The position numbers and the translations under genes are program-made. Of a stretch of 64,000 nucleotides of DNA, positions 21,280 to 32,740 are shown piece by piece. Source of the DNA: Taudactylus pleione (Eukaryota > Chordata > Amphibia > Anura > Myobatrachidae); assembly GCA_031769625.1 (NCBI GenBank), contig JAUIMM010000211.1:9691001-9755000 (forward strand). The letters are read 5' to 3'. Within the stretch, counting starts at the first letter, position 1. Every line of letters begins with the position of its first letter. The notes below the pieces were generated by a model. It was given only the letters and a program-made list of their open reading frames with translations. It searched no databases and was not told the origin of the DNA.

Positions 21280-23540
21280 ATATGGAGAACAATCAGTTGA
21301 GAGGAGAGCAGGGACCACATACTAGTTCTGGAGCTGCTGCCAGTGCCACCAGTCATGACGATAATAGTCCGTCTATGTCATTTACTAAAGCCGATGCCAA
21401 AGGGCATACAGGACTTAAATCAGGACATCTAAAGTAATAGAAGCAATCTTTTACATTGGTAAAGAAAAACCCATCAAAGGGAAAGTTAGCTGCAGAAAGA
21501 CATAAAATTGGCAATATGCTTTTCACTACACAAAGTGGCAAGGAAAGGCTAAGGCCTTGGCCTTTATTTATGACAGGTGGTTCTGCCTCTTAGGATAATG
21601 TAAGGCTGTAGATGTTTCAAAAAAATTTAAATCTCAGAAATGTCACAAAATCCCTGAGGAGAGTCTATGGGGCATATTCAATAGGCTGCGATAATAGCAA
21701 AAAACTTGCACCTGTGAGGTTTATCCTGCAGGTGCGGGTTTTTTGGTATTCTATTAGGTGTGTGTTTTTTTATTAAACATGCATCAGGAGGTTTTTTCCA
21801 CGCACCACCTGAGCAAGCGTGATTTATCCTTAAATCGTTGATTTTAGGTTAAATCGCCGACACTTGCTCTGACACCCCCACGGCACCCACCCTGAGGGCT
21901 AATTAAGCAATTGGAAATATCCAATTAGCTTAATTAGTCCTTAATTACTTACCTCCAGCAGTGCTATCTTCTTCATCCTGCGTCAGGAGCCGGCTCTTCT
22001 GCAGCAGCGGTGAGTATGTCAGTGTGTGGTGTATGTAAGTGTGTATGAGTGTTTGTGTGTCCCAGTGTCAGTGTGCCCCCGCAGTGCTAGTGCGGCCCCC
22101 CCGAAATGGGCACTGGAAGAAATACATCTCCCAGCAGCCCTTGCTCCTCCCACCAGCCCATGGGACTCCCAGCAGCCCCCTCTCCAGTAAGAAGAGAGGG
22201 GAGGCCGCCGGGTGCCGCGGAGACTACTGGAGACCCCTGGTAAGGTAAGTGGTGGGGGGGTTTTACAGTAAAAAATATGCGCCGTGGGGATTTCAGAACT
22301 GAAAACCCCGCGACCAATATTTTTGGAATTGAATACCGCAGGTATTGTTGGATATGCCCCTAAGTGTGTCCTTTCCAATACTGTACTCGAAGAGGAGCCT
22401 CCTTCCACCACTTGTGCATCCTCTGCAAATGTGTGGATGAGCAGCACAAGTGAACATGCTGACATAGAAATCGAGGATGCTTCTGTGGAAGTGTACCAGG
22501 ATGAGAAGGATATTTGTGTAGCTGACACTAATAAGGATGTTGATGATGAGAATGTTGTTTGTGTAAATCATGATAAGGAAAAGCCTATTATCATGCCTGG
22601 GCATAAGACAAAAAAAATCCACTTCTTATGTGTTGAATAATTTCTACCCAAATCCGGACAACAATTGTCAAGCCATCTGTACCCATTGTAAAGCCAGAGT
22701 AAGTAGAGGTAGGGACCTTCTAAGAACCTCCTCCCTGTTACATCATTTGCAGTGAGTTCATAGAACATTTTTGGGAAAATCAGAAACTGGTGCTAAAAAA
22801 ATAACAACAGACAGTCCAGCATCAGTTAGCTCCCTTCCCCTAGCTAGATCCCAGCACCTGCAATCTCCATCACCAACACCTTCATAATAAATATCCTCAC
22901 TAATGATCGGAGGTAGTTCTGCATCCAGGATAAGGCGAGGTGACTCCTCCCTTATCCAGTATTCATCAGAAGAGTCCTTGAGCGCTAGGCCTGCTGCTGC
23001 TGGAGGTAGATCTACATTCCAGAAAGGGACCAAGAAGTCTACTACTAGTAGTAGTTTAAAAAAAACAATTGACTGTTAAACAACCCTTTGATAGAGGAAG
23101 CAAGTATAACAGCTGTCACAAAGTTGCACAGCGGATCACTGACACCATGATGGATGTGCTAGTATTACATGGTGAAATAATAGAAATTGAGGATGATAGT
23201 GTGGAGGAAGTGCAAAAGGAGAATGAGGGGGATATTTGTGTCCTATCTGATGCTAATTAGGATGTAGATGATGAGGTGTTGTTTGTGTAAAGCAGCCTCC
23301 AGTGGCAGCTGTTCTTGCTCGTGATAAAAAGAAAGCCATTGTCATGCCTGGGTATAAGACCAGAAAAGCCATGTCTTGTGTGTGGAATTATTTTAACCCA
23401 AATCCTGACAGTTGTGAAGGTATCTATACCATTAGTGAAGCCAAAGTTAGTAGAGGTAGGGACATTAACCATCTAGGCACCTCCTCCCTTTTACGTCATT
23501 TGCAGCAAGGAAATGCAATTTATTTAACAAAATTATAATA
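21280..23540 (+). pseudogene. hAT transposase remnant with BED zinc finger(s)
   Basis: These are broken coding segments of the transposase of the surrounding element. An N-terminal piece lies at about 21280-21440. A glutamate/aspartate-rich piece (22363-22640) reads LSNTVLEEEPPST and matches the minus-strand copy near 60550. A BED-type finger follows at about 22620-22755 with the pattern Y-x2-NPD-x5-A-I-C-x2-C and, further on, SSLLHHL. A second BED-like unit at about 23370-23520 keeps YFNPNPD and SSLLRHL but has lost the second cysteine (ISEAK in place of HCKAR). Stops and frame changes separate the pieces, and a MITE (21669-22360) sits inside. BED fingers bind DNA in hAT transposases and ZBED proteins. 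The catalytic core is not seen here. Confidence 0.7.
21669..22360. mobile_element. MITE (GGGGCATATTCAATA ends) inserted in transposase remnant
   Basis: Inverted ends are GGGGCATATTCAATA and the complement of GGGGCATATCCAACA. It lies exactly where the homologous minus-strand copy (60193-60789) reads on, between residues PEES and LSNT, so it is a later insertion with a small loss of target sequence. Ends resemble family F (1673, 31377). Non-coding. Confidence 0.75.
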
Positions 23541-24160
23541 ATTTGTAAATTAATAACAAGCAGTCCAGTATCAGCTACCAACAGTTTGGACCAGCACATG
23601 CAATCTCCACCACTAGCACCCTCATCATCAACCTCCTACTGGAGGTAGTCCTTACAAAAAATTGTTTTGTGGGGGCCCAAACAAACCAAGGACTTCAGCC
23701 TCAAAAGTGACAGTCCATGTCGCTGAAGTGCTTCATTTGTTAAATTGTGAATGTCCTGTTTAATATATACAACATAAAGGCGGGTGGGAGGGCCCAAGGA
23801 CAATTTCATCTTGCACCTCTTTCCTTTACATTATGCACAATTTGGGGCATTGCCGACTGACATTATTATAGTTTATTAAACTGCCATCCTGTCTGCCACT
23901 GCTGTGTGGCAATGTTTCATAGATGTCCTATATTTTTTTAAACTGCCGTGCGTTTGTGCCGCTGCTCTGCCGCTTACTTTAGCCAGCCAGCTCGCTGCAG
24001 CCTTTGGCCTGTATTGGTGAAAAAAAAAGTAGTCAAAACAATATTGTGAGCTGTGAGGTGGTTAATAATGCCTAGAAATGCCTGAAAATGATTGTTATTA
24101 AGATTAATAATACTGTAGGAACAAAAATAGGCCCAAATTATGTGATTTTAGCTGTTTTTG

Positions 24161-24285
24161 GACACCAGCGCAGTCCAAAATTCAAATAGGGAGTCACACC
24201 AACTGCCACCTCATGGCAGGCTGGGACTCACTGGCAGCTGGTGTGGCTCCCCATTTGAATTTTGGACTGCTCTGCAGCTCCACCC
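24161..24285. repeat. Inverted repeat at the hAT breakpoint
   Basis: Arms of about 45 bp: CAGCGCAGTCCAAAATTCAA and the complement, continuing through GGTGTGGCTCCC-type sequence, with a short loop. It replaces the expected 3' terminus of the preceding hAT copy. It may be a MITE or a rearrangement product. Confidence 0.65.
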
Positions 24286-24475
24286 CTGGAGCCTTGACTG
24301 GTGGTAACTAATATTAGCGGAACAGAACAGCAGCTAGTGACGAGTGTATGTGTCGGTCACACAGTGGCCCACGAGCAGGAGGGAGACTGAGCATCAGATG
24401 TGTTTGCCATGTTGCTCCAGCCTCAATCCACCGCTCGAGCCGCCACTGACTACCACTAATATTAATTACCAGGTT
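24286..24475. repeat. Second inverted repeat
   Basis: Arms around GGTGGTAACTAATATTAGCG (left) and its approximate complement ending TAATATTAATTACC (right). Origin unknown; non-coding. Confidence 0.5.
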
Positions 24476-24782
24476 TTATTAGATAACATCTTAGGCTATA
24501 TAAATAAACAGCACTTTGTGACTCAATCATATTTGTTGTTTATAGTGAAACTATTTTGACTGCAAAAAAAAAGGACTTGTTGAAGGCTTATTGCGGCAAG
24601 TTTGTTTTCTTCGCTTTGGTCTGTAATCAAGCATTTGGAACTCCCCTTTCTTCTCTAGAAACCCTGCTTTCACCCCTGCACTATTTGTCTGGTTCCCACC
24701 ACACACCAGTAGTTAAATGGAAGAATCACTCTTGCTAATATCCGGTACAGTCACGAATTTTGTGAAGGGGGGCCTCTCCTGG
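24476..24782. other. No feature recognised
   Basis: No gene or repeat is supported. It ends in the left octamer TCTCCTGG of the next element. Confidence 0.35.
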
Positions 24783-25061
24783 CAGAGCCGTAACTAGACA
24801 TTTTGGTGCCCTGTGCCAGAAAGAGCGTTGGCGCTCCCTTCTCTTTTTCAAAGGGACATAATGCACCCAAAAAAGGGCCATGGCTTCATGGGGAAGGGCC
24901 AGAGAAGAGATAGGGGAGGCCAGGAGCTGCTGGGGATGAAATAAGAGGCAGCTACAAGCAAGCATGATAATAAACAGGAATTTGACAGGCCCAAACAGCG
25001 CCCCCTGACCTGTGGCGCCGTGTGCGATGGCACCGACCGCACTACCCTAGCTATGGCCCTG
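24783..25061. mobile_element. Short hAT MITE (CAGAGCCGTAACTAG ends)
   Basis: Ends are CAGAGCCGTAACTAG and the complement of CAGGGCCATAGCTAG. Flanking octamers TCTCCTGG (24775-24782) and TCTCCTAG (25062-25069) differ by one base. Length 279 bp, non-coding. Confidence 0.88.
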
Positions 25062-25200
25062 TCTCCTAGACTGCCGGAAGATAATTGTGTTTTGGAATCA
25101 CAAATATACCATTGCAGCACCTTGTAGCACCGTACCTTAAGCTGGGTACACACTATACAATATATCGTCCGAAATATAATCAGCCATGGATTGGAATGGC

Positions 25201-26389
25201 CAGGGCCGGCCCTAGCCCAAATTTTTTGGTAAGCAAGTATATTTTTTGGTGCCCCCCTATGCAGTGCCCCTTTTACAGTGCCACCGGTAGTGGTCCCCCC
25301 TGTGCAGTGCCCCTTGCGCTCCCAGTAGTATTCCCCTTATATAGTGTCCCCCTATGCAGTGCCCCCAGTAGTGGTACCCCCTATGCAGTGCCCCTTTTAC
25401 AGTGCCCCCGGTACTGGTCCCCGCTGTGCAGTGCCCCTTGTGCCCCCAGTAGTATTCCCCTTATATAGTGCCCCAGTAGTACTCCCCCCTATGCAGTGCC
25501 CCCAGTAGTGGTACCCACTATGCAGTGCCCTTTATATAGTGCCCCCAGTAGTGGTGTCCCCCCCCTTGTAGTGCCCCTAGTAGTAATCCCCCCCTTGTAG
25601 TGCCCCAAGTAGTAATCCCCCTAGTAATCCCCCCCTTGTAGTGCCCCCAGTAGAATTACCCCCTGTAGTGTCCCCAGTAGTATTCCCCCCCTAGTAATCC
25701 CCCCCTGTAGTGTCCCCAGTAGTATTCCCCCCATAGTAATCCCCCCTTGAAGTGCCCCCAGTAGTATTACCCCCTATAGTGTCCCCAGTAGTATTCCCCC
25801 CATAGTAATCCCCCCTTGAAGTGCCCCCAGTAGTATTACCCCCTGTAGTGTCCCCAGTAGTATTCCCCCCCTAGTAATCCCCCCAGTAATATTACCCCCT
25901 GTAGTGTCATAAGTAGTATTCCCCCCCTAGTAATCCCTCCTTGTAGTGCCCCCGCAGTAGAGACGTAATGAAAATTTTAAAAAACACACTTACCTGAAAC
26001 CCGCTCCTGGTCCTGGTCCCGCCGCCGATACCAGCTCCTCCGTCCGCCGCTTTGCATTATGGGAGTGACATCACGCCATGACGTACTCCCATTACCCACT
26101 GCGTGAGCCGGAAGATGTCCAGCTCTGGCAGTGGGGGCGGCAGCCGATGAGAGTCTGTCTGACTCTCATCAGCTGCTAAAGCAAACACACAGCTGCCGTG
26201 GTCATCAGCTGTGTGTTTGTGCTGTGTAGCGCTGACCGAACTCCGTCCAGTCAGCGCTACACACGCGGTGCAGCTGTGTCACAGAGACACAGTCTGCACC
26301 GCAGCCCGCATGGTACGCAGCTGAGGCGCCCTTCACTATGTGGCGCCTTACGCAGCTGCGTACCATGCGTAACGGGAGAACAGGCACTG
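25201..26389 (+). mobile_element. 1.2-kb non-autonomous hAT element carrying a minisatellite
   Basis: Starts CAGGGCCGGCCCTAG and ends GAACAGGCACTG. Perfect octamers GGAATGGC lie at 25193-25200 and 26390-26397. The interior holds a C-rich tandem array (25235-25960) followed by a GC-rich palindromic region (AGCTGTGTGTTTG, GCGCTACACA). It is inserted in an older sequence that begins TTAAGCTGGGTACACAC at about 25137 and resumes at 26398. Non-coding. Confidence 0.88.
25235..25960. repeat. C-rich minisatellite within hAT element
   Basis: Units of about 28-35 bp built from GTGCCCCCAGTAGTATTCCC and GTAATCCCCCCTTGTA. Heterogeneous near the left end and more regular near the right. Confidence 0.88.
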
Positions 26390-26397
26390 GGAATGGC

Positions 26398-26614
26398 CAT
26401 CGTGTAGTGTGTAACCTGAAACCCACCCAATTTGTCGCATCTTTCCATCGGATGTGCTGTGCATCAGGTGGGACGATGTGTATAGTTACATTAGACTTGT
26501 AACAATACATCGCACCATCGTACAGAAGATCATACAGTGTGCATGGCGATGCAATATATAACAGTACATCGCATCGCGGGGTCATCTGGTTGTTCAGGCG
26601 TGTAGTAAGCTTAA
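26398..26614. other. Resumed host repeat of the hAT insertion
   Basis: Contains several near-palindromic ACATCGCA and CGATGTGTATAG words and ends with GTGTAGTAAGCTTAA, which mirrors TTAAGCTGGGTACACAC at 25137. Together they suggest an AGCTGG-type MITE split by the hAT insertion. Limits are uncertain. Confidence 0.4.
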
Positions 26615-26795
26615 GGGATCTATTTACTAAGCAGTGTTAGGAGACAGAGTTTAAAACGATAAGAAAATGATAAGGTACCAGCCAATCAGCTCCCAACTGT
26701 CATCTCACAGGCTGTGATTGAAAAATGACAGTTGGGAGCTGATTGGCTGACACCTTATCACTTTGTCTCCTAACACTGCTTAGTAAATAGACCCC
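26615..26795. mobile_element. Harbinger-like MITE, copy 2
   Basis: Palindromic copy of 9950-10124, from GGGATCTATTTACTAAGCAG to CTTAGTAAATAGACCCC. Flanks are TTAA and TAAG. Confidence 0.8.
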
Positions 26796-27523
26796 TAAGA
26801 CCTGATTGCCTCTTCTCGGACTCTCACAAAGGGGGCTTTATAAAAATTGGCCAGTGCGGGCAGAAACCACTTATTTCAGATTTGTCTGCGATTTTTCTGT
26901 ATTTTATAAGCTGAGGATGTTAGGATTCTCCAACACAGGGTTCCCACAGGGCATAAAGCTAAGTCTGCCCACAGAGATTACCTCAAGGAAGCACTGGGGT
27001 TAAAATTAAAATTCCACTAAGCTATTCCATTGGGGCCTGTCTAACACGCGCTGGCAATTGCCAGTGAAGTATTTCAATACCTGATTAGCAGAACCCTTTT
27101 TTGCAGTCGGTTTTGTCCCTTTCAGGGCTGTTGCCGAGGTTGTCGCCATGACAACCCTGTTACTTCAGCCTGAACCAGAGTCATTATTATGTGTCTGATA
27201 ACATGTGGCTTTTACGTGGGCCGCTTCTCTCCGCTCGTTTCAATCACGGGATTTCCACCTCGCTCCTACACAAGATGTGGCACGGGCTGGTGCATTCTAC
27301 GCCCCCCCCCCCCTGTGCAAGACAAGTGGTTCAAAATAACTACTTCACATTGTATTTTAGCTGAAGAGAAAGATCTATATTTTTTGGGATGTGGTAATAG
27401 TTGAAAAAAAAAAAAAATTACATGTTTGAGCCAAATGCATAAAAATGTAACATACAGGTCTGGGGCACACATGCTGGAATGCCCTCGCTGATGTTGAGTT
27501 ATTGACTGAGGAGGGGGAGCTCT
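26796..27523. other. No feature recognised
   Basis: Unannotated sequence with a C-run near 27300 and an A-run near 27405. No gene is supported. Confidence 0.35.
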
Positions 27524-27692
27524 ATCAAACCTACAGAGTGGAGAAGTGGGCTAGTACAAAAGTTACCCATACCAACCAATCAGTTTATAGCTATCATTTA
27601 TCAAGTACATTGTATAAAATGATAGGTACAGTAGAAGCTAATTGGTTGCTACGGGCAATTTCTCCACTTAAGTTTAGAGGGTTTGATACATC
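27524..27692. mobile_element. Diverged Harbinger-like MITE
   Basis: Imperfect palindrome from CTATCAAACC to GGTTTGATACATC with central ACCAATCAGTTTATAGCT and its degenerate complement. The same architecture as the GTCTATTTACTAAGC family but with much divergence. Confidence 0.6.
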
Positions 27693-28302
27693 TCTGCCTG
27701 TAGAATTGCAGCATAAAGTAAACTGTCCTGATCCTTATCGAGACTTTTGGCAAACGAGGTCAGATCAATAGTTTCAGGCTTCTCCAGTCCTACTGCACCG
27801 GCGGTCACACCCAAACTTCTCTCTCACTGCTCCTTCCCCTCGCTAATGAGCAACCGCTAAGCCGCTACAGTGTAACGCAATAATTAAAATAATGCTGCGT
27901 ACTGTTGGTGCACATACAGGGGACAATTTATAGTTGAGCATAAGCCGGCCATAATCGGTGCGATTTGCACCTTGCAACGGGGGATCCGACTGCCAACATA
28001 TCGGGCGGTCCCCACACACAGTGCGATCAGGTGGCCGACCGCCCGATATGCCAGCACCCCCATAGTGCAACATGGGATCGCACATTGCAACCCCAGATCA
28101 ACGGAACCTGCTGTAAGATCTGGAGGTGAGATGTATGACCCCACGGGTGCACGCACTGGCCGATATCATGCCCATACACGGTACGATAGAGCAGCCAAAT
28201 CGCACCAATCCGTCGGATCGGCTGATTTATCGTACCGTGTGGGCACCTTTACTCAACTCCATCTTTCAGATGGCTCTTAGGAATTTTAACAATGTGTTAA
28301 AC
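27693..28302. other. No gene; scattered palindromic words
   Basis: Contains a symmetric region around ATCGGGCGGTCCCCACACAC, GTGCGATCAGGTGGCCGACC and TGTGGGCACC, which may be an old MITE. Boundaries could not be set. Confidence 0.35.
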
Positions 28303-28452
28303 CTTCAAGAGAGATAAAGTAGAGAATCTGCCCATACAGTGGCAACCAATCAGCTTCAACTGTCATTTATCTAGCACAGTCTATAAAATGACAGAAGCTG
28401 GTTGGTTGCTATGGGCAACTTCTCCACCTTATCTCTCTCCAATGTTTTATAC
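28303..28452. mobile_element. Diverged Harbinger-like MITE
   Basis: Imperfect palindrome: AGAGAGATAAAGTAGAGAA to CCTTATCTCTCTCC, with central GGCAACCAATCAGCTTCAAC and its complement GAAGCTGGTTGGTTGC. Confidence 0.65.
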
Positions 28453-28502
28453 TTCTCCCCCTGTGCATAGTCCGGAGCTGAACATAACACACCTACGGTT
28501 AT

Positions 28503-29095
28503 GCAATCGGGAAGCCGACTGCCTAAATACCGGCAGCCGGCTTCCCGACTGTCATATCCCGGCAAGGGTGAAATGGCGGGCGTCTAAATGTAGACGCCCG
28601 GCATTTCCCCGACGCCGGGAGACCGGCGCCCTGCATCCCGATCGTAGGGAGGGTTAGGGTTAGGCTAGGGGGAGGGAGGGTTAGGGTTAGGCACCCCCCC
28701 GGGAGGGTTAGGGTAAGGCTAGGGGGAGGGAGGGTTAGGGTTAGGCACCCCCCGGGAGGGTTAGGGTTAGGCTAGGGGGAGAGAGGGCTAGGGTTAGGCA
28801 CCCCCGGGGAGGACTTAGGGTTAGGCACCCCCCCCGGGGGACTTAGGTTTAGGCAGCGGGGAAGGGGGTGGTTAGCGTTAGGCACCTAGAGGCGGGGTTA
28901 GGGTTAGGCACTTGGGGGGGAGTTAGGGTTAGGCACCCCTAAGGAGGGTTAGGGTTAGGGGGGTTAGGTTAGGTTAGTAGATACTCACCTATCCACGATC
29001 GGGATTTCCAGCTCTGTTGGGCTTCCGCTGCTCGGAACTCTGCTGATGTTGGGCTGCAGCTGCCGGGAATCGAACAGCCGATTCCCACCTACGCC
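28503..29095 (+). mobile_element. Element with internal telomere-like array (family G), copy 2
   Basis: The same order of parts as 12519-13050. GGGAAGCCGACTGCC and a palindromic GC-rich block (GGCGGGCGTCTA then TAGACGCCCGGC) on the left, then repeated GGGTTAGGGTTAGGCACCCC units from about 28650 to 28975, then a right end with GATCGGGATTTCC. Having two loci with one architecture supports an interspersed element. Boundaries are approximate. Confidence 0.65.
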
Positions 29096-29565
29096 AGGTC
29101 ACTAATTTTACTGTTGATCAAGGTTGTAATGACCATTGCTAGGTCAGCTCGTTAGGATTTATTTTGTTCTCTCTTTGGCATTGTTTTTGTTTGCTTCATT
29201 GCTTGTAGTACAATATGTGTTACATTTTTTAGTGCAGAAATTTTTTGTTTTGCCTCCAAAGGCAAAAAGAGTCAGATTTTAACCGTACCTTGTAGCAGCT
29301 CAGCCCCAGACATATAAAAAGGAAAAACAGGACAAAATAAACTCTGCCTCAAAGATTGGTCAATTATTATACATCCCATTCTACTCAATCACATGCTCAT
29401 TTTACTGTATCCCCACCACTTCCTGTTAGGCCTCTCGCCATTTGGGGCTACACAATTAAAATTGCACCACAAAAATTGTTACTATTAGTACAGTAGTTGG
29501 CATTAGCCTAGTAAGAGCTTTCTAAGAAACACAGGGACACATTTATTAAAGAAGGTAAACACCAG
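29096..29565. other. No feature recognised
   Basis: AT-rich unannotated DNA. Confidence 0.35.
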
Positions 29566-30310
29566 CGGCATTTTTCGCTTAAACCACTTACACACAGAAC
29601 GTTATGCTCCATGTTTTCCCTGAACTGCCGGGCTTAATGTCGGGATTGACATTGAGCATACACACTGAACGTTACCGTTAATGATTTCATTCAGTGAAGG
29701 CACCCTCCCTCATCCCCGAACTGCAGAACCTGACGATATCGTCAGGTTGCCCTGCAAGTTCAGGCGACGAAAGACATCATTAACAATTTGCAGGAGTGCA
29801 CATCGTTAACGATATTATGCATACACACTGGACGATCAAGAACGCTTCGAACGATAACGATATCATCCATATCATTCAATTTCATCATCTAGTGTGTGAT
29901 ACAAATGAAAATGCCACTGGTATTTATCAATACTTACCCCTTCCGGCGAGGTCCAGTAAAGTCCTCCTCGTAGGCGAGGTCCTCCGCTCAGCTGCTGGCA
30001 GCCTAACGCTGCTAGAGACTGGCTCCAGTGTAATGCGCATGCGCTATGGTCCATCTGCGCATGTGCATGACACATTCACCCGGCGGGGACCCGGCAGTGC
30101 CTGGAAGGCTTCGTTGCAGCCGGAAGGGCAGCGGCACGCCGGGTCCCCATTGCCATCAATGGGGACCGTATTGCTCTTGTAATCTAAAGATGGCGAGAAC
30201 GATGATGTGACAAACAGTGGTAATATTAGATTAAATACAAAAACCGATGACATAACCCCTTTAAAGAGCGCTAAAGGGGTTATGCTTCGTTTGTAAATGG
30301 GGCCCACAGT
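29566..30310. repeat. Composite of small palindromic repeats
   Basis: The part at about 29590-29900 contains repeated CATACACACTG and AACGATATC words of a MITE type also seen at 41697. The part at about 29925-30310 is GC-rich with GCGCATGCGC and palindromic CCTTTAAAG and ATAACCCC. Family boundaries could not be resolved, and no gene is present. Confidence 0.4.
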
Positions 30311-30377
30311 GTGGCCACACTTTATAGTTCTGTGCTGTGACTGTTGCTAATAAATCTGAAAAATAATAGAGAATAAA

Positions 30378-30712
30378 GTTTGGAGAAAGATAAAGTAGAG
30401 ATAGATAAAGTACCAACCAATCGGGCTCCTAACTGTCATTTTTCAAACACAGTCTGTAACATGGCAGTTGGAAGATGATTGGTTGGTACTTAGGGGTCTA
30501 GTTACTAAGCAGTGTTAGGAGACAAAGTGAAAGGAGATAAGCTGTCAGCCAATCAGTTCCCAACTGTCATTTTTCAAACACAGCCTGTGACATGGCAGTT
30601 AGGAGCTGATTGACTGGTACCTTATCTCATTTCACTCTGTCTCCTAGCACTGCTTAGTAAATAGACCCCTTAATCTCTCTCTACTTTATCTCTCTCAAAG
30701 CTTTGATAAATT
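30378..30712. mobile_element. Harbinger-like MITE, host of a nested copy
   Basis: Left half GGAGAAAGATAAAGTAGAGA to TTGGTTGGTAC, right half resuming at 30673 with ATCTCTCTCTACTTTATCTC and ending near AAAGCTTTGATAAA. The halves form one palindrome once 30493-30672 is set aside. The nested insertion defines the 3-bp target site. Confidence 0.75.
30493..30669. mobile_element. Harbinger-like MITE, nested copy with TTA duplication
   Basis: GGGGTCTAGTTACTAAGCAG to CTTAGTAAATAGACCCC, flanked by TTA at 30490-30492 and 30670-30672. Inserted into a diverged member of the same wider family. A TTA target duplication fits PIF/Harbinger. Confidence 0.85.
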
Positions 30713-31376
30713 TCCCTTAAGACTTGACACATCTCCCCTGTAGTATCTTGTTGAAGTTAGAATAAAATTGTGTTTAGTTCCTGACCTGTGCACTACAGCT
30801 TTTCCAGCTGCCTCTGCAGCCTACAACATGATCCTGGCACCCTCAAATCGGAAATAAAAGTTCTCGTTATATAAATCAGAAATAAAATTCCTCGTTATCT
30901 TGGAGCCATCGTACCTTTTCTATGTATTTTTGAAGCAATATGAATTACTTTTTACCGCAACAAGAGCATACCACGCTAGTTTAATTTATTAGGATTGTGA
31001 TTATGATTTGAGTTTAAATCCAGGAGGACAGTGAGATGAGTAGTACAAATGCAATAGCTGCAGATTAATATTAATCCCGTCATTATATGTATTTCTGTCA
31101 ACGTACAAAGCAAATAAATCCACAGTGTTCTACTTTCCACAAATCATTGTTTCCTCCACCAGTCACTGGAAAATCACTAACAATTATCTCCGCAACAATT
31201 ATCTCCGCAACCTCTAAACATGTCAAACAACATTAGTCTTATATAGGTCTATTTATATTGAAACAGCCATGTTTTGAGTCTGCATTCTTACCACCCTCTT
31301 GTTCCTGTTTTGTCACACTTTATTAATATTTTACGTGGGGGAGCGGGCTTGGTGGGCTTAACCACGTCCCACTTAC
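30713..31376. other. No feature recognised
   Basis: AT-rich unannotated DNA with a short local duplication AACAATTATCTCCGC at about 31180-31205. Confidence 0.35.
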
Positions 31377-32191
31377 AGGGCAATTCAATTTGGAGCGAAA
31401 AGTCAGTTTTTGCGATAATTTCACACCGATGACGTAATTTTCGCTGGTTTTGGTTTTACACCGTATTCAATTTCAAAGACTTTTCGCAGGTTCGAAAAGC
31501 CTTTGAAAAAAAACGGGGATAACTTTTCACCACTGAATAGGTGGCGAAAAAAAGTGCAGAATTCGGGTTTAGGGGTGCAGGCTTAAAAAAAATAGCCTGC
31601 ATCCCTGGGAATGTCATTTTAAAATAAACTGTGTCAAAAAAAGTTTTAAAAAAAATAGGGACACCCCAAAAAAATTATTGAAAATTTGGAGTTAAAAAAA
31701 AATGGGAAAAAGTGTTTAAAAATAGGGAAATCGGTTCAGGGCTATTCTGTAAGTATGCGGCAGGTGTTTTCTAGAATAGGCTATTAGCGGCAGGTGCATA
31801 TTTGCAGAATTTTTAAATAAAGACTTTAGGGACTTAAAAATATGCTAGTATCCATTTTCATGTACCCCAAATTTGATGGGATCACTTCTTCAATGTCGGG
31901 AAAAAAACATCTGCAGTCGCTATTTAAATCCCCGACTTTCATTTGCAGGCTAAAGCAGGGGTACCCATAGTGATCCCCCATATTTTTACAGTTTTAGGTG
32001 GGTCCTACAATTTATTCCAGGTAAATTTAGTTTTTTTTCGCCGATCATACTTCGCCGGGTCCCGTTTTCGTAGCTTTCAAATTGAATACGGGGATAAAGC
32101 GGGCGCGCGCCGAATACTTTATCACAGGAAAATCTCTGATGTGGAGCGAAAAGTCCAGCACGGACTTTTCGCTCCCATATTCAATACCCCT
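31377..32191 (-). mobile_element. MITE family F, longer copy
   Basis: Ends are GGGCAATTCAATTTGGAGCG and the complement of AGGGGTATTGAATATGGGAGC. The section at about 31440-31620 is the inverse of 1745-1920 (GTTTAGGGGTGCAGGCTTAA, TTTCGCAGGTTCGAAAAG). It is longer than 1673-1976, suggesting the latter is an internal-deletion derivative. Non-coding. Confidence 0.7.
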
Positions 32192-32529
32192 CTTAGAGTG
32201 TGCATGCTTCTTGCAGCTTTGCATACTTTATTAAAGGTTACCATATAGGGAATAGCCATACTCCAGAGACCTGGGCACCCCATTACCGGGGCCTGTCAGA
32301 GCTTTCTGTGGCTGCCTATCCATTATTACACAATTAATAATTACTACATTTTGAAATGCTACAGAAAAAGTGTAATCCTCATAGAACTCAATGTAGGCTT
32401 GCACAAGGGTGGACTGGGAATTTAAAATGACTCTGGAAAAAAAAATTGTAAGTGGCCTCATGTAGACGGGACCAAATTAAACATAGGCGGTGCCCAACAC
32501 AAACTTAGATGCAATTAGCTAAACAATAT
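32192..32529. other. No feature recognised
   Basis: No gene or repeat is supported. It precedes a tandem array that hosts the gypsy insertion. Confidence 0.35.
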
Positions 32530-32740
32530 CTCTAGCCATAGTACAATACAGAGAGCATCCATGTGAACCCCATGCAAAGGAGAGAATCCCAGTGACCACA
32601 CTACAGCACAGACAGCATCGCAGTGACCACTATATCATATTGAAAACATCCTGATGACCACCGTACAGTACAAACAGCATCCCAGTAACTGCCGTACAGT
32701 ATAAGCAACATTCCAGTAACTATACAGTACAGATGACATC
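32530..32740. repeat. About 40-bp minisatellite, left part (host of gypsy insertion)
   Basis: Imperfect units of type GCATCCCAGTGACCACCGTA followed by CAGTACAGACA. The array resumes at 39756 after the gypsy element, and isolated units appear again at about 40675-40735. The last five bases, ACATC (32736-32740), are the target duplication. Confidence 0.82.

Larger units (their letters stand above)
19888..24160 (+). mobile_element. BED-type hAT transposon, plus-strand decayed copy
   Basis: The left terminus TAGAGATGAGCGGGTCCGG matches the complete-ended copy at 57499-61766, inverted. Internal homology runs in the same order: acidic N-terminal segments, a BED finger, and an AT-rich 3' part around 24000-24150 whose reverse complement appears at about 57600-57780. 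The right terminus is missing, replaced from about 24161 by an unrelated inverted repeat. The element contains a tandem array (20330-21195) and a MITE insertion (21669-22360). The transposase core is largely gone, so it cannot be autonomous. Confidence 0.8.
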
